In this document: one piece after another, positions 1 to 13,420 of the stretch
Position numbering within the stretch: the first letter of the stretch is position 1
Layout: each line of letters opens with the position of its first letter
Source of the DNA: Allacma fusca
Lineage: Eukaryota > Arthropoda > Collembola > Symphypleona > Sminthuridae
Assembly (NCBI GenBank): GCA_947179485.1
Contig: OX359245.1
Span: 2,833,001 to 2,897,000 of the forward strand
Direction of reading: 5' to 3'
Length of the DNA: 64,000 nt
Notes under the pieces: generated by a model
What the model was told of the DNA's origin: nothing
Seen by the model: the letters and a program-made list of their open reading frames with translations, nothing else
The model's database searches: none
Translations under genes and position numbers: made by a program

Positions 1-3000
1 GAGTTCTAGAACAAAGTCGGCACTATTCGGTTCTTAAGAGTGTAGAAAACATGCCAAAACTGCTGCTCGTTTCGATAACGTACTTGACAAAACTCATTCC
101 ATTGAAATCTTCTGTAATTTTCAAAATGTTAATTTTCTACATGGTTCTTGTAACCGCATTGAGAACACCAAAATCGAAGAAAGGGTTCTAGAACATCTTT
201 CTTACAAATCTCTATTGAAGCAAGTTGAAAATGGGCCAAAACTGCTACTCCTTCCAAGAGCACATTTGAAAAAACCCAAGCCTTTGAAATCTTTCGTATG
301 TTTTAAAACGAAGATTTTCAACATGGTTCTTGTAACGGCATGACAAACATCAAAATCGAAAATAGGGTTCTAGATCAAAGTCGGCACTAATCATTCCGTA
401 AGAGTGTAGAAAACATACAAAAACTACTGCTGCTTCGAGACTGTACTAGACAAAACTCATTCCTTTGAAATCTTCTGTAACTTTTCAAATGTCAATTTTC
501 TACATGGTTCTTAAAACGGCATAACAAACATCAAAATAAAAAAAAGTGTTCTAAATCCAAGTCGACACTAATCGGTTTGCAAGAGTGTAGAAAACATGCA
601 GAACCTGCTGCTCCTTTCGACACTGTACTAGACAAATCTCATTTCATTGAAATTTTCTGTAATTTTTCAAATGTCAATTTTCAACAAAGTTTTTGTAACG
701 CCATGACAAACATCAAAACCGAAGAAAGGGTTCTAGTAAAAAGTCGGCACTAACCACTCGGGAAGAGTTTATCAAATATGCAAAAACTGCTGCTCCATTC
801 GAGACTGCACTAGACAAAACTCATTCAATGGAAATCTTCGGTAATTTTTCAAATGTCAATTCTCTACATGGTTCTTGTAACGGCATAACAAGCATCGAAA
901 TCAAAGAAAGAGTTCTAGAACAAAGTCGGCACTATTCGGTTCTTAAGAGTGTAGAAAACATGCCAAAACTGCTGCTCGTTTCGATAACGTACTTGACAAA
1001 ACTCATTCCATTGAAATCTTCTGTAATTTTCAAAATGTTAATTTTCTACATGGTTCTTGTAACCGCATTGAGAACACCAAAATCGAAGAAAGGGTTCTAG
1101 AACATCTTTCTTACAAATCTCTATTGAAGCAAGTTGAAAATGGGCCAAAACTGCTACTCCTTCCAAGAGCACATTTGAAAAAACCCAAGCCTTTGAAATC
1201 TTTCGTATGTTTTAAAACGAAGATTTTCAACATGGTTCTTGTAACGGCATGACAAACATCAAAATCGAAAATAGGGTTCTAGATCAAAGTCGGCACTAAT
1301 CATTCCGTAAGAGTGTAGAAAACATACAAAAACTACTGCTGCTTCGAGACTGTACTAGACAAAACTCATTCCTTTGAAATCTTCTGTAACTTTTCAAATG
1401 TCAATTTTCTACATGGTTCTTAAAACGGCATAACAAACATCAAAATAAAAAAAAGTGTTCTAAATCCAAGTCGACACTAATCGGTTTGCAAGAGTGTAGA
1501 AAACATGCAGAACCTGCTGCTCCTTTCGACACTGTACTAGACAAATCTCATTTCATTGAAATTTTCTGTAATTTTTCAAATGTCAATTTTCAACAAAGTT
1601 TTTGTAACGCCATGACAAACATCAAAACCGAAGAAAGGGTTCTAGTAAAAAGTCGGCACTAACCACTCGGGAAGAGTTTATCAAATATGCAAAAACTGCT
1701 GCTCCATTCGAGACTGCACTAGACAAAACTCATTCAATGGAAATCTTCGGTAATTTTTCAAATGTCAATTCTCTACATGGTTCTTGTAACGGCATAACAA
1801 GCATCGAAATCAAAGAAAGAGTTCTAGAACAAAGTCGGCACTATTCGGTTCTTAAGAGTGTAGAAAACATGCCAAAACTGCTGCTCGTTTCGATAACGTA
1901 CTTGACAAAACTCATTCCATTGAAATCTTCTGTAATTTTCCAAATGTTAATTTTCTACATGGTTCTTGTAACCGCATTGAGAACACCAAAATCGAAGAAA
2001 GGGTTCTAGAACATCTTTCTTACAAATCTCTATTGAAGCAAGTTGAAAATGGGCCAAAACTGCTACTCCTTCCAAGAGCACATTTGAAAAAACCCAAGCC
2101 TTTGAAATCTTTCGTATGTTTTAAAACGAAGATTTTCAACATGGTTCTTGTAACGGCATGACAAACATCAAAATCGAAAATAGGGATCTAGATCAAAGTC
2201 GGCACTAATCATTCCGTAAGAGTGTAGAAAACATACAAAAACTACTGCTGCTTCGAGACTGTACTAGACAAAACTCATTCCTTTGAAATCTTCTGTAACT
2301 TTTCAAATGTCAATTTTCTACATGGTTCTTAAAACGGCATAACAAACATCAAAATAAAAAAAAGGGTTCTAAATCCAAGTCGACACTAATCGGTTTGTAA
2401 GAGTGTAGACAACATGCAGAACCTGCTGCTCCTTTCGACACTGTACTAGACAAATCTCATTTCATTGAAATTTTCTGTAATTTTTCAAATGTCAATTTTC
2501 AACAAAGTTTTTGTAACGGCATGACAAACATCAAAACCGAAGAAAGGGTTCTAGTAAAAAGTCGGCACTAACCACTCGGGAAGAGTTTATCAAATATGCA
2601 AAAACTGCTGCTCCATTCGAGACTGTACTAGACAAAACTCATTCAATGGAAATCTTCGGTAATTTTTCAAATGTCAATTTTCTACATGGTTCTTGTAACG
2701 GCATAACAAGCATCGAAATCAAAGAAAGAGTTCTAGAACAAAGTCGGCACTATTTGGTTCTTAAGAGTGTAGAAAACATGCCAAAACTGCTGCTCGTTTC
2801 GATAACGTACTTGACAAAACTCATTCCATTGGAATCTTCTGTAATTTTCCAAATGTTAATTTTCTACATGGTTCTTGTAACCGCATTGAGAACACCAAAA
2901 TCGAAGAAAGGGTTCTACAACATCTTTCTTACAAATCACTATTAGAGCAAGTTGAAAATGGGCCAAAACTGCAACTCTTTCCAAGAACGTATTTGAAAAA

Positions 3001-6000
3001 ACCCAAGCCTTTGAAATCTTTCGAGTGTTTTGAAACGAAGATTTTCAACATGGTTCTTGTAACGGCATGACAAACATCAAAATCGAAAATAGGGTTCTAG
3101 ATCAAAGTCGGCACTAATCATTCCGTAAGAGTGTAGAAAACATACAAAAACTACTGCTGCTTCGAGACTGTACTAGACAAAACTCATTCCTTTGAAATCT
3201 TCTGTAACTTTTCAAATGTCAATTTTCTACATGGTTCTTAAAACGGCATAACAAACATCAAAATAAAAAAAAGGGTTCTAAAACCAAGTCGACACTAATC
3301 GGTTTGTAAGAGTGTAGAAAACATGCAGAACCTGCTGCTCCTTTCGAGACTGTACTAGATCAATCTCATTTCATTGAAATTTTCTGTAATTTTTCAAATG
3401 TCAATTTTCAACAAAGTTTTTGTAACGGCATGACAAACATCAAAACCGAAGAAAGGGTTCTAGTAAAAAGTCGGCACTAACCACTCGGGAAGAGTTTATC
3501 AAATATGCAAAAACTGCTTCTCCATTCGAGACTGCACTAGACAAAACTCATTCAATGAAAATCTTCGGTAATTTTTCAAATGTCAATTCTCTACATGGTT
3601 CTTGTAACGGCATAACAAGCATCGAAATCAAAGAAAGAGTTCTAGAACAAAGTCGGCACTATTCGGTTCTTAAGAGTGTAGAAAACATGCCAAAACTGCT
3701 GCTCGTTTCGATAACGTACTTGACAAAACTCATTCCATTGAAATCTTCTGTAATTTTCCAAATGTTAATTTTCTACATGGTTCTTGTAACCGCATTGAGA
3801 ACACCAAAATCGAAGAAAGGGTTCTACAACATCTTTCTTACAAATCTCTATTGAAGCAAGTTGAAAATGTGCCAAAACTGCTACTCCTTCCAAGAGCGCA
3901 TTTGAAAAAACCCAAGCCTTTGAAATCTTTCGTATGTTTTAAAACGAAGATTTTCAACATGGTTCTTGTAACGGCATGACAAACATCAAAATCGAAAATA
4001 GGGTTCTAGATCAAAGTCGGCACTAATCATTCCGTAAGAGTGTAGAAAACATACAAAAACTACTGCTGCTTCGAGACTGTACTAGACAAAACTCATTCCT
4101 TTGAAATCTTCTGTAACTTTTCAAATGTCAATTTTCTACATGGTTCTTAAAACGGCATAACAAACATCAAAATAAAAAAAAGGGTTCTAAATCCAAGTCG
4201 ACACTAATCGGTTTGTAAGAGTGTAGAAAACATGCAGAACCTGCTGCTCCTTTCGAGACTGTACTAGACAAATCTCATTTCATTGAAATTTTCTGTAATT
4301 TTTCAAATGTCAATTTTCAACAAAGTTTTTGTAACGGCATGACAAACATCAAAACCGAAGAAAGGGTTCTAGTAAAAAGTCGGCACTAACCACTCGGGAA
4401 GAATTTATCAAATATGCAAAAACTGCTGCTCCATTCGAGACTGTACTAGACAAAACTCATTCAATGGAAATCTTCGGTAATTTTTCAAATGTCAATTCTC
4501 TACATGGTTCTTGTAACGGCATAACAAGCATCGAAATCAAAGAAAGAGTTCTAGAACAAAGTCGGCACTATTCGGTTCTTAAGAGTGTAGAAAACATGCC
4601 AAAACTGCTGCTCGTTTCGATAACGTACTTGACAAAACTCATTCCATTGAAATCTTCTGTAATTTTCCAAATGTTAATTTTCTACATGGTTCTTGTAACC
4701 GCATTGAGAACACCAAAATCGAAGAAAGGGTTCTACAACATCTTTCTTACAAATCTCTATTGAAGCAAGTTGAAAATGTGCCAAAACTGCTACTTTTTCC
4801 AAGAGCGCATTTGAAAAAACCCAAGCCTTTGAAATCTTTCGTATGTTTTAAAACGAAGATTTTCAACATGGTTCTTGTAACAGCATGACAAACATCAAAA
4901 TCGAAAATAGGGTTCTAGATCAAAGTCGGCACTAATCATTCCGTAAGAGTGTAGAAAACATACAAAAACTACTGCTGCTTCGAGACTGTACTAGACAAAA
5001 CTCATTCCTTTGAAATCTTCTGTAACTTTTCAAATGTCAATTTTCTACATGGTTCTTAAAACGGCATAACAAACATCAAAATAAAAAAAGGGTTCTAAAA
5101 CCAAGTCGACACTAATCGGTTTGTAAGAGTGTAGAAAACATGCAGAACCTGCTGCTCCTTTCGAGACTGTACTAGACCAATCTCATTTCATTGAAATTTT
5201 CTGTAATTTTTCAAATGTCAATTTTCAACAAAGTTTTTGTAACGGCATGACAAACATCAAAACCGAAGAAAGGGTTCTAGTAAAAAGTCGGCACTAACCA
5301 CTCGGGAAGAGTTTATCAAATATGCAAAAACTGCTTCTCCATTCGAGACTGCACTAGACAAAACTCATTCAATGAAAATCTTCGGTAATTTTTCAAATGT
5401 CAATTCTCTACATGGTTCTTGTAACGGCATAACAAGCATCGAAATCAAAGAAAGAGTTCTAGAACAAAGTCGGCACTATTCGGTTCTTAAGAGTGTAGAA
5501 AACATGCCAAAACTGCTGCTCGTTTCGATAACGTACTTGACAAAACTCATTCCATTGAAATCTTCTGTAATTTTCCAAATGTTAATTTTCTACATGGTTC
5601 TTGTAACCGCATTGAGAACACCAAAATCGAAGAAAGGGTTCTACAACATCTTTCTTACAAATCTCTATTGAAGCAAGTTGAAAATGTGCCAAAACTGCTA
5701 CTCCTTCCAAGAACGCATTTGAAAAAACCCAGCCTTTGAAATCTTTCGTATGTTTTAAAACGAAGATTTTCAACATGGTTCTTGTAACGGCATGACAAAC
5801 ATCAAAATCGAAAATAGGGTTCTAGATCAAAGTCGGCACTAATCATTCCGTAAGAGTGTAGAAAACATACAAAAACTGCTGCTGCTTCGAGACTGTACTA
5901 GACAAAACTCATTCCTTTGAAATCTTCTGTAACTTTTCAAATGTCAATTTTCTACATGGTTCTTAAAACGGCATAACAAACATCAAAATAAAAAAAGGGT

Positions 6001-9000
6001 TCTAAAACCAAGTCGACACTAATCGGTTTGTAAGAGTGTAGAAAACATGCAGAACCTGCTGCTCCTTTCGAGACTGTACTAGACCAATCTCATTTCATTG
6101 AAATTTTCTGTAATTTTTCAAATGTCAATTTTCAACAAAGTTTTTGTAACGGCATGACAAACATCAAAACCGAAGAAAGGGTTCTAGTAAAAAGTCGGCA
6201 CTAACCACTCGGGAAGAGTTTATCAAATATGCAAAAACTGCTTCTCCATTCGAGACTGCACTAGACAAAACTCATTCAATGAAAATCTTCGGTAATTTTT
6301 CAAATGTCAATTCTCTACATGGTTCTTGTAACGGCATAACAAGCATCGAAATCAAAGAAAGAGTTCTAGAACAAAGTCGGCACTATTCGGTTCTTAAGAG
6401 TGTAGAAAACATGCCAAAACTGCTGCTCGTTTCGATAACGTACTTGACAAAACTCATTCCATTGAAATCTTCTGTAATTTTCAAAATGTTAATTTTCTAC
6501 ATGGTTCTTGTAACCGCATTGAGAACACCAAAATCGAAGAAAGGGTTCTAGAACATCTTTCTTACAAATCTCTATTGAAGCAAGTTGAAAATGTGCCAAA
6601 ACTGCTACTCCTTCCAAGAGCGCATTTGAAAAAACCCAAGCCTTTGAAATCTTTCGTATGTTTTAAAACGAAGATTTTCAACATGGTTCTTGTAACGGCA
6701 TGACAAACATCAAAATCGAAAATAGGGTTCTAGATCAAAGTCGGCACTAATCATTCCGTAAGAGTGTAGAAAACATACAAAAACTACTGCTGCTTCGAGA
6801 CTGTACTAGTCAAAACTCATTCCTTTGAAATCTTCTGTAACTTTTCAAATGTCAATTTTCTACATGGTTTTTAAAACGGCATAACAAACATCAAAATAAA
6901 AAAAGGGTTCTAAATCCAAGTCGACACTAATCGGTTTGTAAGAGCGTAGAAAACATGCAGAACCTGCTGCTCCTTTCGAGACTGTACTAGACAAATCTCA
7001 TTTCATTGAAATTTTCTGTAATTTTTCAAATGTCAATTTTCAGCAAAGTTTTTGTAACGGCATGACAAACATCAAAACCGAAGAAAGGGTTCTAGTAAAA
7101 AGTCGGCACTAACCACTCGGGAAGAATTTATCAAATATGCAAAAACTGCTGCTCCATTCGAGACTGTACTAGACAAAACTCATTCAATGGAAATCTTCGG
7201 TAATTTTTCAAATGTCAATTCTCTACATGGTTCTTGTAACGGCATAACAAGCATCGAAATCAAAGAAAGAGTTCTAGAACAAAGTCGGCACTATTCGGTT
7301 CTTAAGAGTGTAGAAAACATGCCAAAACTGCTGCTCGTTTCGATAACGTACTTGACAAAACTCATTCCATTGAAATCTTCTGTAATTTTCAAAATGTTAA
7401 TTTTCTACATGGTTCTTGTAACCGCATTGAGAACACCAAAATCGAAGAAAGGGTTCTAGAACATCTTTCTTACAAATCTCTATTGAAGCAAGTTGAAAAT
7501 GTGCCAAAACTGCTACTCCTTCCAAGAGCGCATTTGAAAAAACCCAAGCCTTTGAAATCTTTCGTATGTTTTAAAACGAAGATTTTCAACATGGTTCTTG
7601 TAACGGCATGACAAACATCAAAATCGAAAATAGGGTTCTAGATCAAAGTCGGCACTAATCATTCCGTAAGAGTGTAGAAAACATACAAAAACTACTGCTG
7701 CTTCGAGACTGTACTAGTCAAAACTCATTCCTTTGAAATCTTCTGTAACTTTTCAAATGTCAATTTTCTACATGGTTTTTAAAACGGCATAACAAACATC
7801 AAAATAAAAAAAGGGTTCTAAATCCAAGTCGACACTAATCGGTTTGTAAGAGCGTAGAAAACATGCAGAACCTGCTGCTCCTTTCGAGACTGTACTAGAC
7901 AAATCTCATTTCATTGAAATTTTCTGTAATTTTTCAAATGTCAATTTTCAGCAAAGTTTTTGTAACGGCATGACAAACATCAAAACCGAAGAAAGGGTTC
8001 TAGTAAAAAGTCGGCACTAACCACTCGGGAATAATTTATCAAATATGCAAAAACTGCTGCTCCATTCGAGACTGTACTAGACAAAACTCATTCAATGGAA
8101 ATCTTCGGTAATTTTTCAAATGTCAATTCTCTACATGGTTCTTGTAACGGCATAACAAGCATCGAAATCAAAGAAAGAGTTCTAGAACAAAGTCGGCACT
8201 ATTCGGTTCTTAAGAGTGTAGAAAACATGCCAAAACTGCTGCTCGTTTCGATAACGTACTTGACAAAACTCATTCCATTGAAATCTTCTGTAATTTTCAA
8301 AATGTTAATTTTCTACATGGTTCTTGTAACCGCATTGAGAACACCAAAATCGAAGAAAGGGTTCTACAACATCTTTCTTACAAATCTCTATTGAAGCAAG
8401 TTGAAAATGTGCCAAAACTGCTACTCCTTCCAAGAGCGCATTTGAAAAAACCCAAGCCTTTGAAATCTTTCGTATGTTTTAAAACGAAGATTTTCAACAT
8501 GGTTCTTGTAACGGCATGACAAACATCAAAATCGAAAATAGGGTTCTAGATCAAAGTCGGCACTAATCATTCCGTAAGAGTGTAGAAAACATACAAAAAC
8601 TACTGCTGCTTCGAGACTGTACTAGACAAAACTCATTCCTTTGAAATCTTCTGTAACTTTTCAAATGTCAATTTTCTACATGGTTTTTAAAACGGCATAA
8701 CAAACATCAAAATAAAAAAAAGGGTTCTAAATCCAAGTCGACACTAATCGGTTTGTAAGAGTGCGGAAAACATGCAGAACCTGCTGCTCCTTTCGAGACT
8801 GTACTAGACAAATCTCATTTCATTGAAATTTTCTGTAATTTTTCAAATGTCAATTTTCAGCAAAGTTTTTGTAACGGCATGACAAACATCAAAACCGAAG
8901 AAAGGGTTCTAGTAAAAAGTCGGCACTAACCACTCGGGAAGAATTTATCAAATATGCAAAAACTGCTGCTCCATTCGAGACTGTACTAGACAAAACTCAT

Positions 9001-9540
9001 TCAATGGAAATCTTCGGTAATTTTTCAAATGTCAATTCTCTACATGGTTCTTGTAACGGCATAACAAGCATCGAAATCAAAGAAAGAGTTCTAGAACAAA
9101 GTCGGCACTATTCGGTTCTTAAGAGTGTAGAAAACATGCCAAAACTGCTGCTCGTTTCGATAACGTACTTGACAAAACTCATTCCATTGAAATCTTCTGT
9201 AATTTTCCAAATGTTAATTTTCTACATGGTTCTTGTAACCGCATTGAGAACACCAAAATCGAAGAAAGGGTTCTACAACATCTTTCTTACAAATCTCTAT
9301 TGAAGCAAGTTGAAAATGTGCCAAAACTGCTACTCCTTCCAAGAACGCATTTGAAAAAACCCAAGCCTTTGAAATCTTTCGTATGTTTTAAAACGAAGAT
9401 TTTCAACATGGTTCTTGTAACGGCATGACAAACATCAAAATCGAAAATAGGGTTCTAGATCAAAGTCGGCACTAATCATTCCGTAAGAGTGTAGAAAACA
9501 TACAAAAACTACTGCTGCTTCGAGACTGTACTAGACAAAA
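1..9540. repeat. Satellite block A: regular 5-monomer, 909-bp higher-order repeat
   Basis: The order M1-M2-M3-M4-M5 repeats with a period of 908-909 bp. M1 starts near 821, 1730, 2639, 3548, 4457, 5365, 6272, 7180, 8088 and 8997, and position 1 matches position 910. The 908-bp units carry one-base indels, for example in the A run of M4. Neighbouring units share private changes: a ttcaaaatg variant in M2 at 121, 1030, 6481, 7390 and 8296, and a gactgtactagtcaa variant at 6802 and 7711. This fits recent local amplification of adjacent units. Confidence 0.95.
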
Positions 9541-12500
9541 CTCAATCAATGGAAATCTTCGGTAATTTTTCAAATGTCAATTCTCTACATGGTTCTTGTA
9601 ACGGCATAACAAGCATCAAAATCAAAGAAAGAGTTCTAGAACAAAGTCGGCACCATTCGGTTCTTAAGAGTGTAGAAAACATACCAAAACTGCTGCTCGT
9701 TTCGATAACGTACTTGACAAAACTCATTCCATTGAAATCTTCTGTAATTTTCCAAATGTTAATTTTCTACATGGTTCTTGTAACCGCATTGAGAACACCA
9801 AAATCGAAGAAAGGGTTCTACAACATCTTTCTTACAAATCTCTATTGAAGCAAGTTGAAAATGTGCCAAAACTGCTACTAATTCCAAGAACGCATTTGAA
9901 AAAACCCAAGCCTTTGAAATCTTTCGTATGTTTTAAAACGAAGATTTTCAACATGGTTCTTGTAACGGCATGACAAACATCAAAATCGAAAATAGGGTTC
10001 TAGATCAAAGTCGGCACTAATCATTCCGTAAGAGTGTAGAAAACATACAAAAACTACTGCTGCTTCGAGACTGTACTAGACAAAACTCAATCAATGGAAA
10101 TCTTCGGTAATTTTTCAAATGTCAATTCTCTACATGGTTCTTGTAACGGCATAACAAGCATCAAAATCAAAGAAAGAGTTCTAGAACAAAGTCGGCACCA
10201 TTCGGTTCTTAAGAGTGTAGAAAACATACCAAAACTGCTGCTCGTTTCGATAACGTACTTGACAAAACTTATTCCATTAAATTTTCTGTAATTTTCCAAA
10301 TGTTAATTTTCTACATGGATCTTGTAACCGCATTGAGAACACCAAAATCGAAGAAAGGGTTGTAGTAAAAAGTCGGCGCTAACCGCTCGGTAAGAGTGTA
10401 TCAAATATGCAAAAACTGCTGCTCCATTCGAAACTGTACTAGACAAAACTCAGTCAATGGAAATCTTCGGTAATTTTTCAAATGTCAATTCTCTACATGG
10501 TTCTTGTAACGGCATAACAAGCATCGAAATCAAAGAAAGAGTTCTAGAACAAAGTCGGCACTATTCGGTTCTTAAGAGTGTAGAAAACATGCCAAAACTG
10601 CTGCTCGTTTCGATAACGTACTTGACAAAACTCATTCCATTGAAATCTTCTGTAATTTTCCAAATGTTAATTTTCTACATGGTTCTTGTAACCGCATTGA
10701 GAACACCAAAATCGAAGAAAGGGTTCTACAACATCTTTCTTACAAATCTCTATTGAAGCAAGTTGAAAATGTGCCAAAACTGCTACTAATTCCAAGAACG
10801 CATTTGAAAAAACCCAAGCCTTTGAAATCTTTCGTATGTTTTAAAACGAAGATTTTCAACATGGTTCTTGTAACGGCATGACAAACATCAAAATCGAAAA
10901 TAGGGTTCTAGATCAAAGTCGGCACTAATCATTCCGTAAGAGTGTAGAAAACATACAAAAACTACTGCTGCTTCGAGACTGTACTAGACAAAACTCAATC
11001 AATGGAAATCTTCGGTAATTTTTCAAATGTCAATTCTCTACATGGTTCTTGTAACGGCATAACAAGCATCAAAATCAAAGAAAGAGTTCTAGAACAAAGT
11101 CGGCACCATTCGGTTCTTAAGAGTGTAGAAAACATACCAAAACTGCTGCTCGTTTCGATAACGTACTTGACAAAACTCATTCCATTGAAATCTTCTGTAA
11201 TTTTCCAAATGTTAATTTTCTACATGGTTCTTGTAACCGCATTGAGAACACCAAAATCGAAGAAAGGGTTCTACAACATCTTTCTTACAAATCTCTATTG
11301 AAGCAAGTTGAAAATGTGCCAAAACTGCTACTAATTCCAAGAACGCATTTGAAAAAACCCAAGCCTTTGAAATCTTTCGTATGTTTTAAAACGAAGATTT
11401 TCAACATGGTTCTTGTAACGGCATGACAAACATCAAAATCGAAAATAGGGTTCTAGATCAAAGTCGGCACTAATCATTCCGTAAGAGTGTAGAAAACATA
11501 CAAAAACTACTGCTGCTTCGAGACTGTACTAGACAAAACTCAATCAATGGAAATCTTCGGTAATTTTTCAAATGTCAATTCTCTACATGGTTCTTGTAAC
11601 GGCATAACAAGCATCAAAATCAAAGAAAGAGTTCTAGAACAAAGTCGGCACCATTCGGTTCTTAAGAGTGTAGAAAACATACCAAAACTGCTGCTCGTTT
11701 CGATAACGTACTTGACAAAACTTATTCCATTAAATTTTCTGTAATTTTCCAAATGTTAATTTTCTACATGGATCTTGTAACCGCATTGAGAACACCAAAA
11801 TCGAAGAAAGGGTTGTAGTAAAAAGTCGGCGCTAACCGCTCGGTAAGAGTGTATCAAATATGCAAAAACTGCTGCTCCATTCGAGACTGTACTAGACAAA
11901 ACTCATTCAATGGAAATCTTCGGTAGTTTTTCAAATGTCAATTTTCTTCATGGTTCTTGTAACGGCATAACAAGCATCAAAATCAAAGAAAGAGTTCTAG
12001 ACCAAAGTCGGCACCATTCGGTTCTTAAGAGAGTAGAAAACATGCCAAAACTGCTGCTCGTTTCGATAACGTACTTGACAAAACTCATTCCATTGAAATC
12101 TTCTGTAATTTTCCAAATGTTAATTTTCTACATGGTTCTTGTAACCGCATTGAGAACACCAAAATCGAAGAAAGGGTTCTACAACATCTTTCTTACAAAT
12201 CTCTATTGAAGCAAGTTGAAAATGTGCCAAAACTGCTACTCCTTCCAAGAACGCATTTGAAAAAACCCAAGCCTTTGAAATCTTTCGTATGTTTTAAAAC
12301 GAAGATTTTCAACATGGTTCTTGTAACGGCATGACAAACATCAAAATCGAAAATAGGGTTCTAGATCAAAGTCGGCACTAATCATTCCGTAAGAGTGTAG
12401 AAAACATACAAAAACTACTGCTGCTTCGAGACTGTACTAGACAAAACTCAATCAATGGAAATCTTCGGTAATTTTTCAAATGTCAATTCTCTACATGGTT

Positions 12501-13420
12501 CTCTTAACGGCATAACAAGCATCAAAATCAAAGAAAGAGTTCTAGAACAAAGTCGGCACCATTCGGTTCTTAAGAGTGTAGAAAACATACCAAAACTGCT
12601 GCTCGTTTCGATAACGTACTTGACAAAACTCATTCCATTGAAATCTTCTGTAATTTTCCAAATGTTAATTTTCTACATGGTTCTTGTAACCGCATTGAGA
12701 ACACCAAAATCGAAGAAAGGGTTCTACAACATCTTTCTTACAAATCTCTATTGAAGCAAGTTGAAAATGTGCCAAAACTGCTACTAATTCCAAGAACGCA
12801 TTTGAAAAAACCCAAGCCTTTGAAATCTTTCGTATGTTTTAAAACGAAGATTTCCAACATGGTTCTTGTAACGGCATGACAAACATCAAAATCGAAAATA
12901 GGGTTCTAGATCAAAGTCGGCACTAATCATTCCGTAAGAGTGTAGAAAACATACAAAAACTACTGCTGCTTCGAGACTGTACTAAACAAAACTCAATCAA
13001 TGGAAATCTTCGGTAATTTTTCAAATGTCAATTCTCTACATGGTTCTTGTAACGGCATAACAAGCATCAAAATCAAAGAAAGAGTTCTAGAACAAAGTCG
13101 GCACCATTCGGTTCTTAGGAGTGTAGAAAACATACCAAAACTGCTGCTCGTTTCGATAACGTACTTGACAAAACTCATTCCATTGAAATCTTCTGTAATT
13201 TTCCAAATGTTAATTTTCTACATGGTTCTTGTAACCGCATTGAGAACACCAAAATCGAAGAAAGGGTTCTACAACATCTTTCTTACAAATCTCTATTGAA
13301 GCAAGTTGAAAATGTGCCAAAACTGCTACTCCTTCCAAGAACGCATTTGAAAAAACCCAAGCCTTTGAAATCTTTCGTAGGTTTTAAAACGAAGATTTTC
13401 AACATGGTTCTTGTAACGGC
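8997..13420. repeat. Satellite block B: trimers and a 1,453-bp octamer
   Basis: From 9,541 the M4 and M5 types disappear and M3 is followed directly by an M1 variant (tcaatcaatggaaatc). M1 then starts at intervals of 545, 545 and 363 bp. This gives an eight-monomer unit M1-M2-M3-M1-M2-M3-M1-M2/5 that occurs twice in tandem (8997-10449 and 10450-11902). Three further M1-M2-M3 trimers follow. The block ends near 13,420, where M3 passes into M5 sequence within a single monomer. Confidence 0.9.
10269..10449. repeat. Chimeric M2/M5 satellite monomer (one of five)
   Basis: The first half is M2 (attccatt start, accgcattgagaacacc). The second half is M5-like (tagtaaaaagtcggc, then ctcggtaagagtgtatc and ctgctccattc). 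The switch lies in the shared block gaagaaagggtt. Equivalent chimeras lie near 11722-11902, 22623-22804, 24077-24258 and 26440-26621, each closing an octamer. One recombination inside homologous monomers followed by amplification explains all five. Confidence 0.85.
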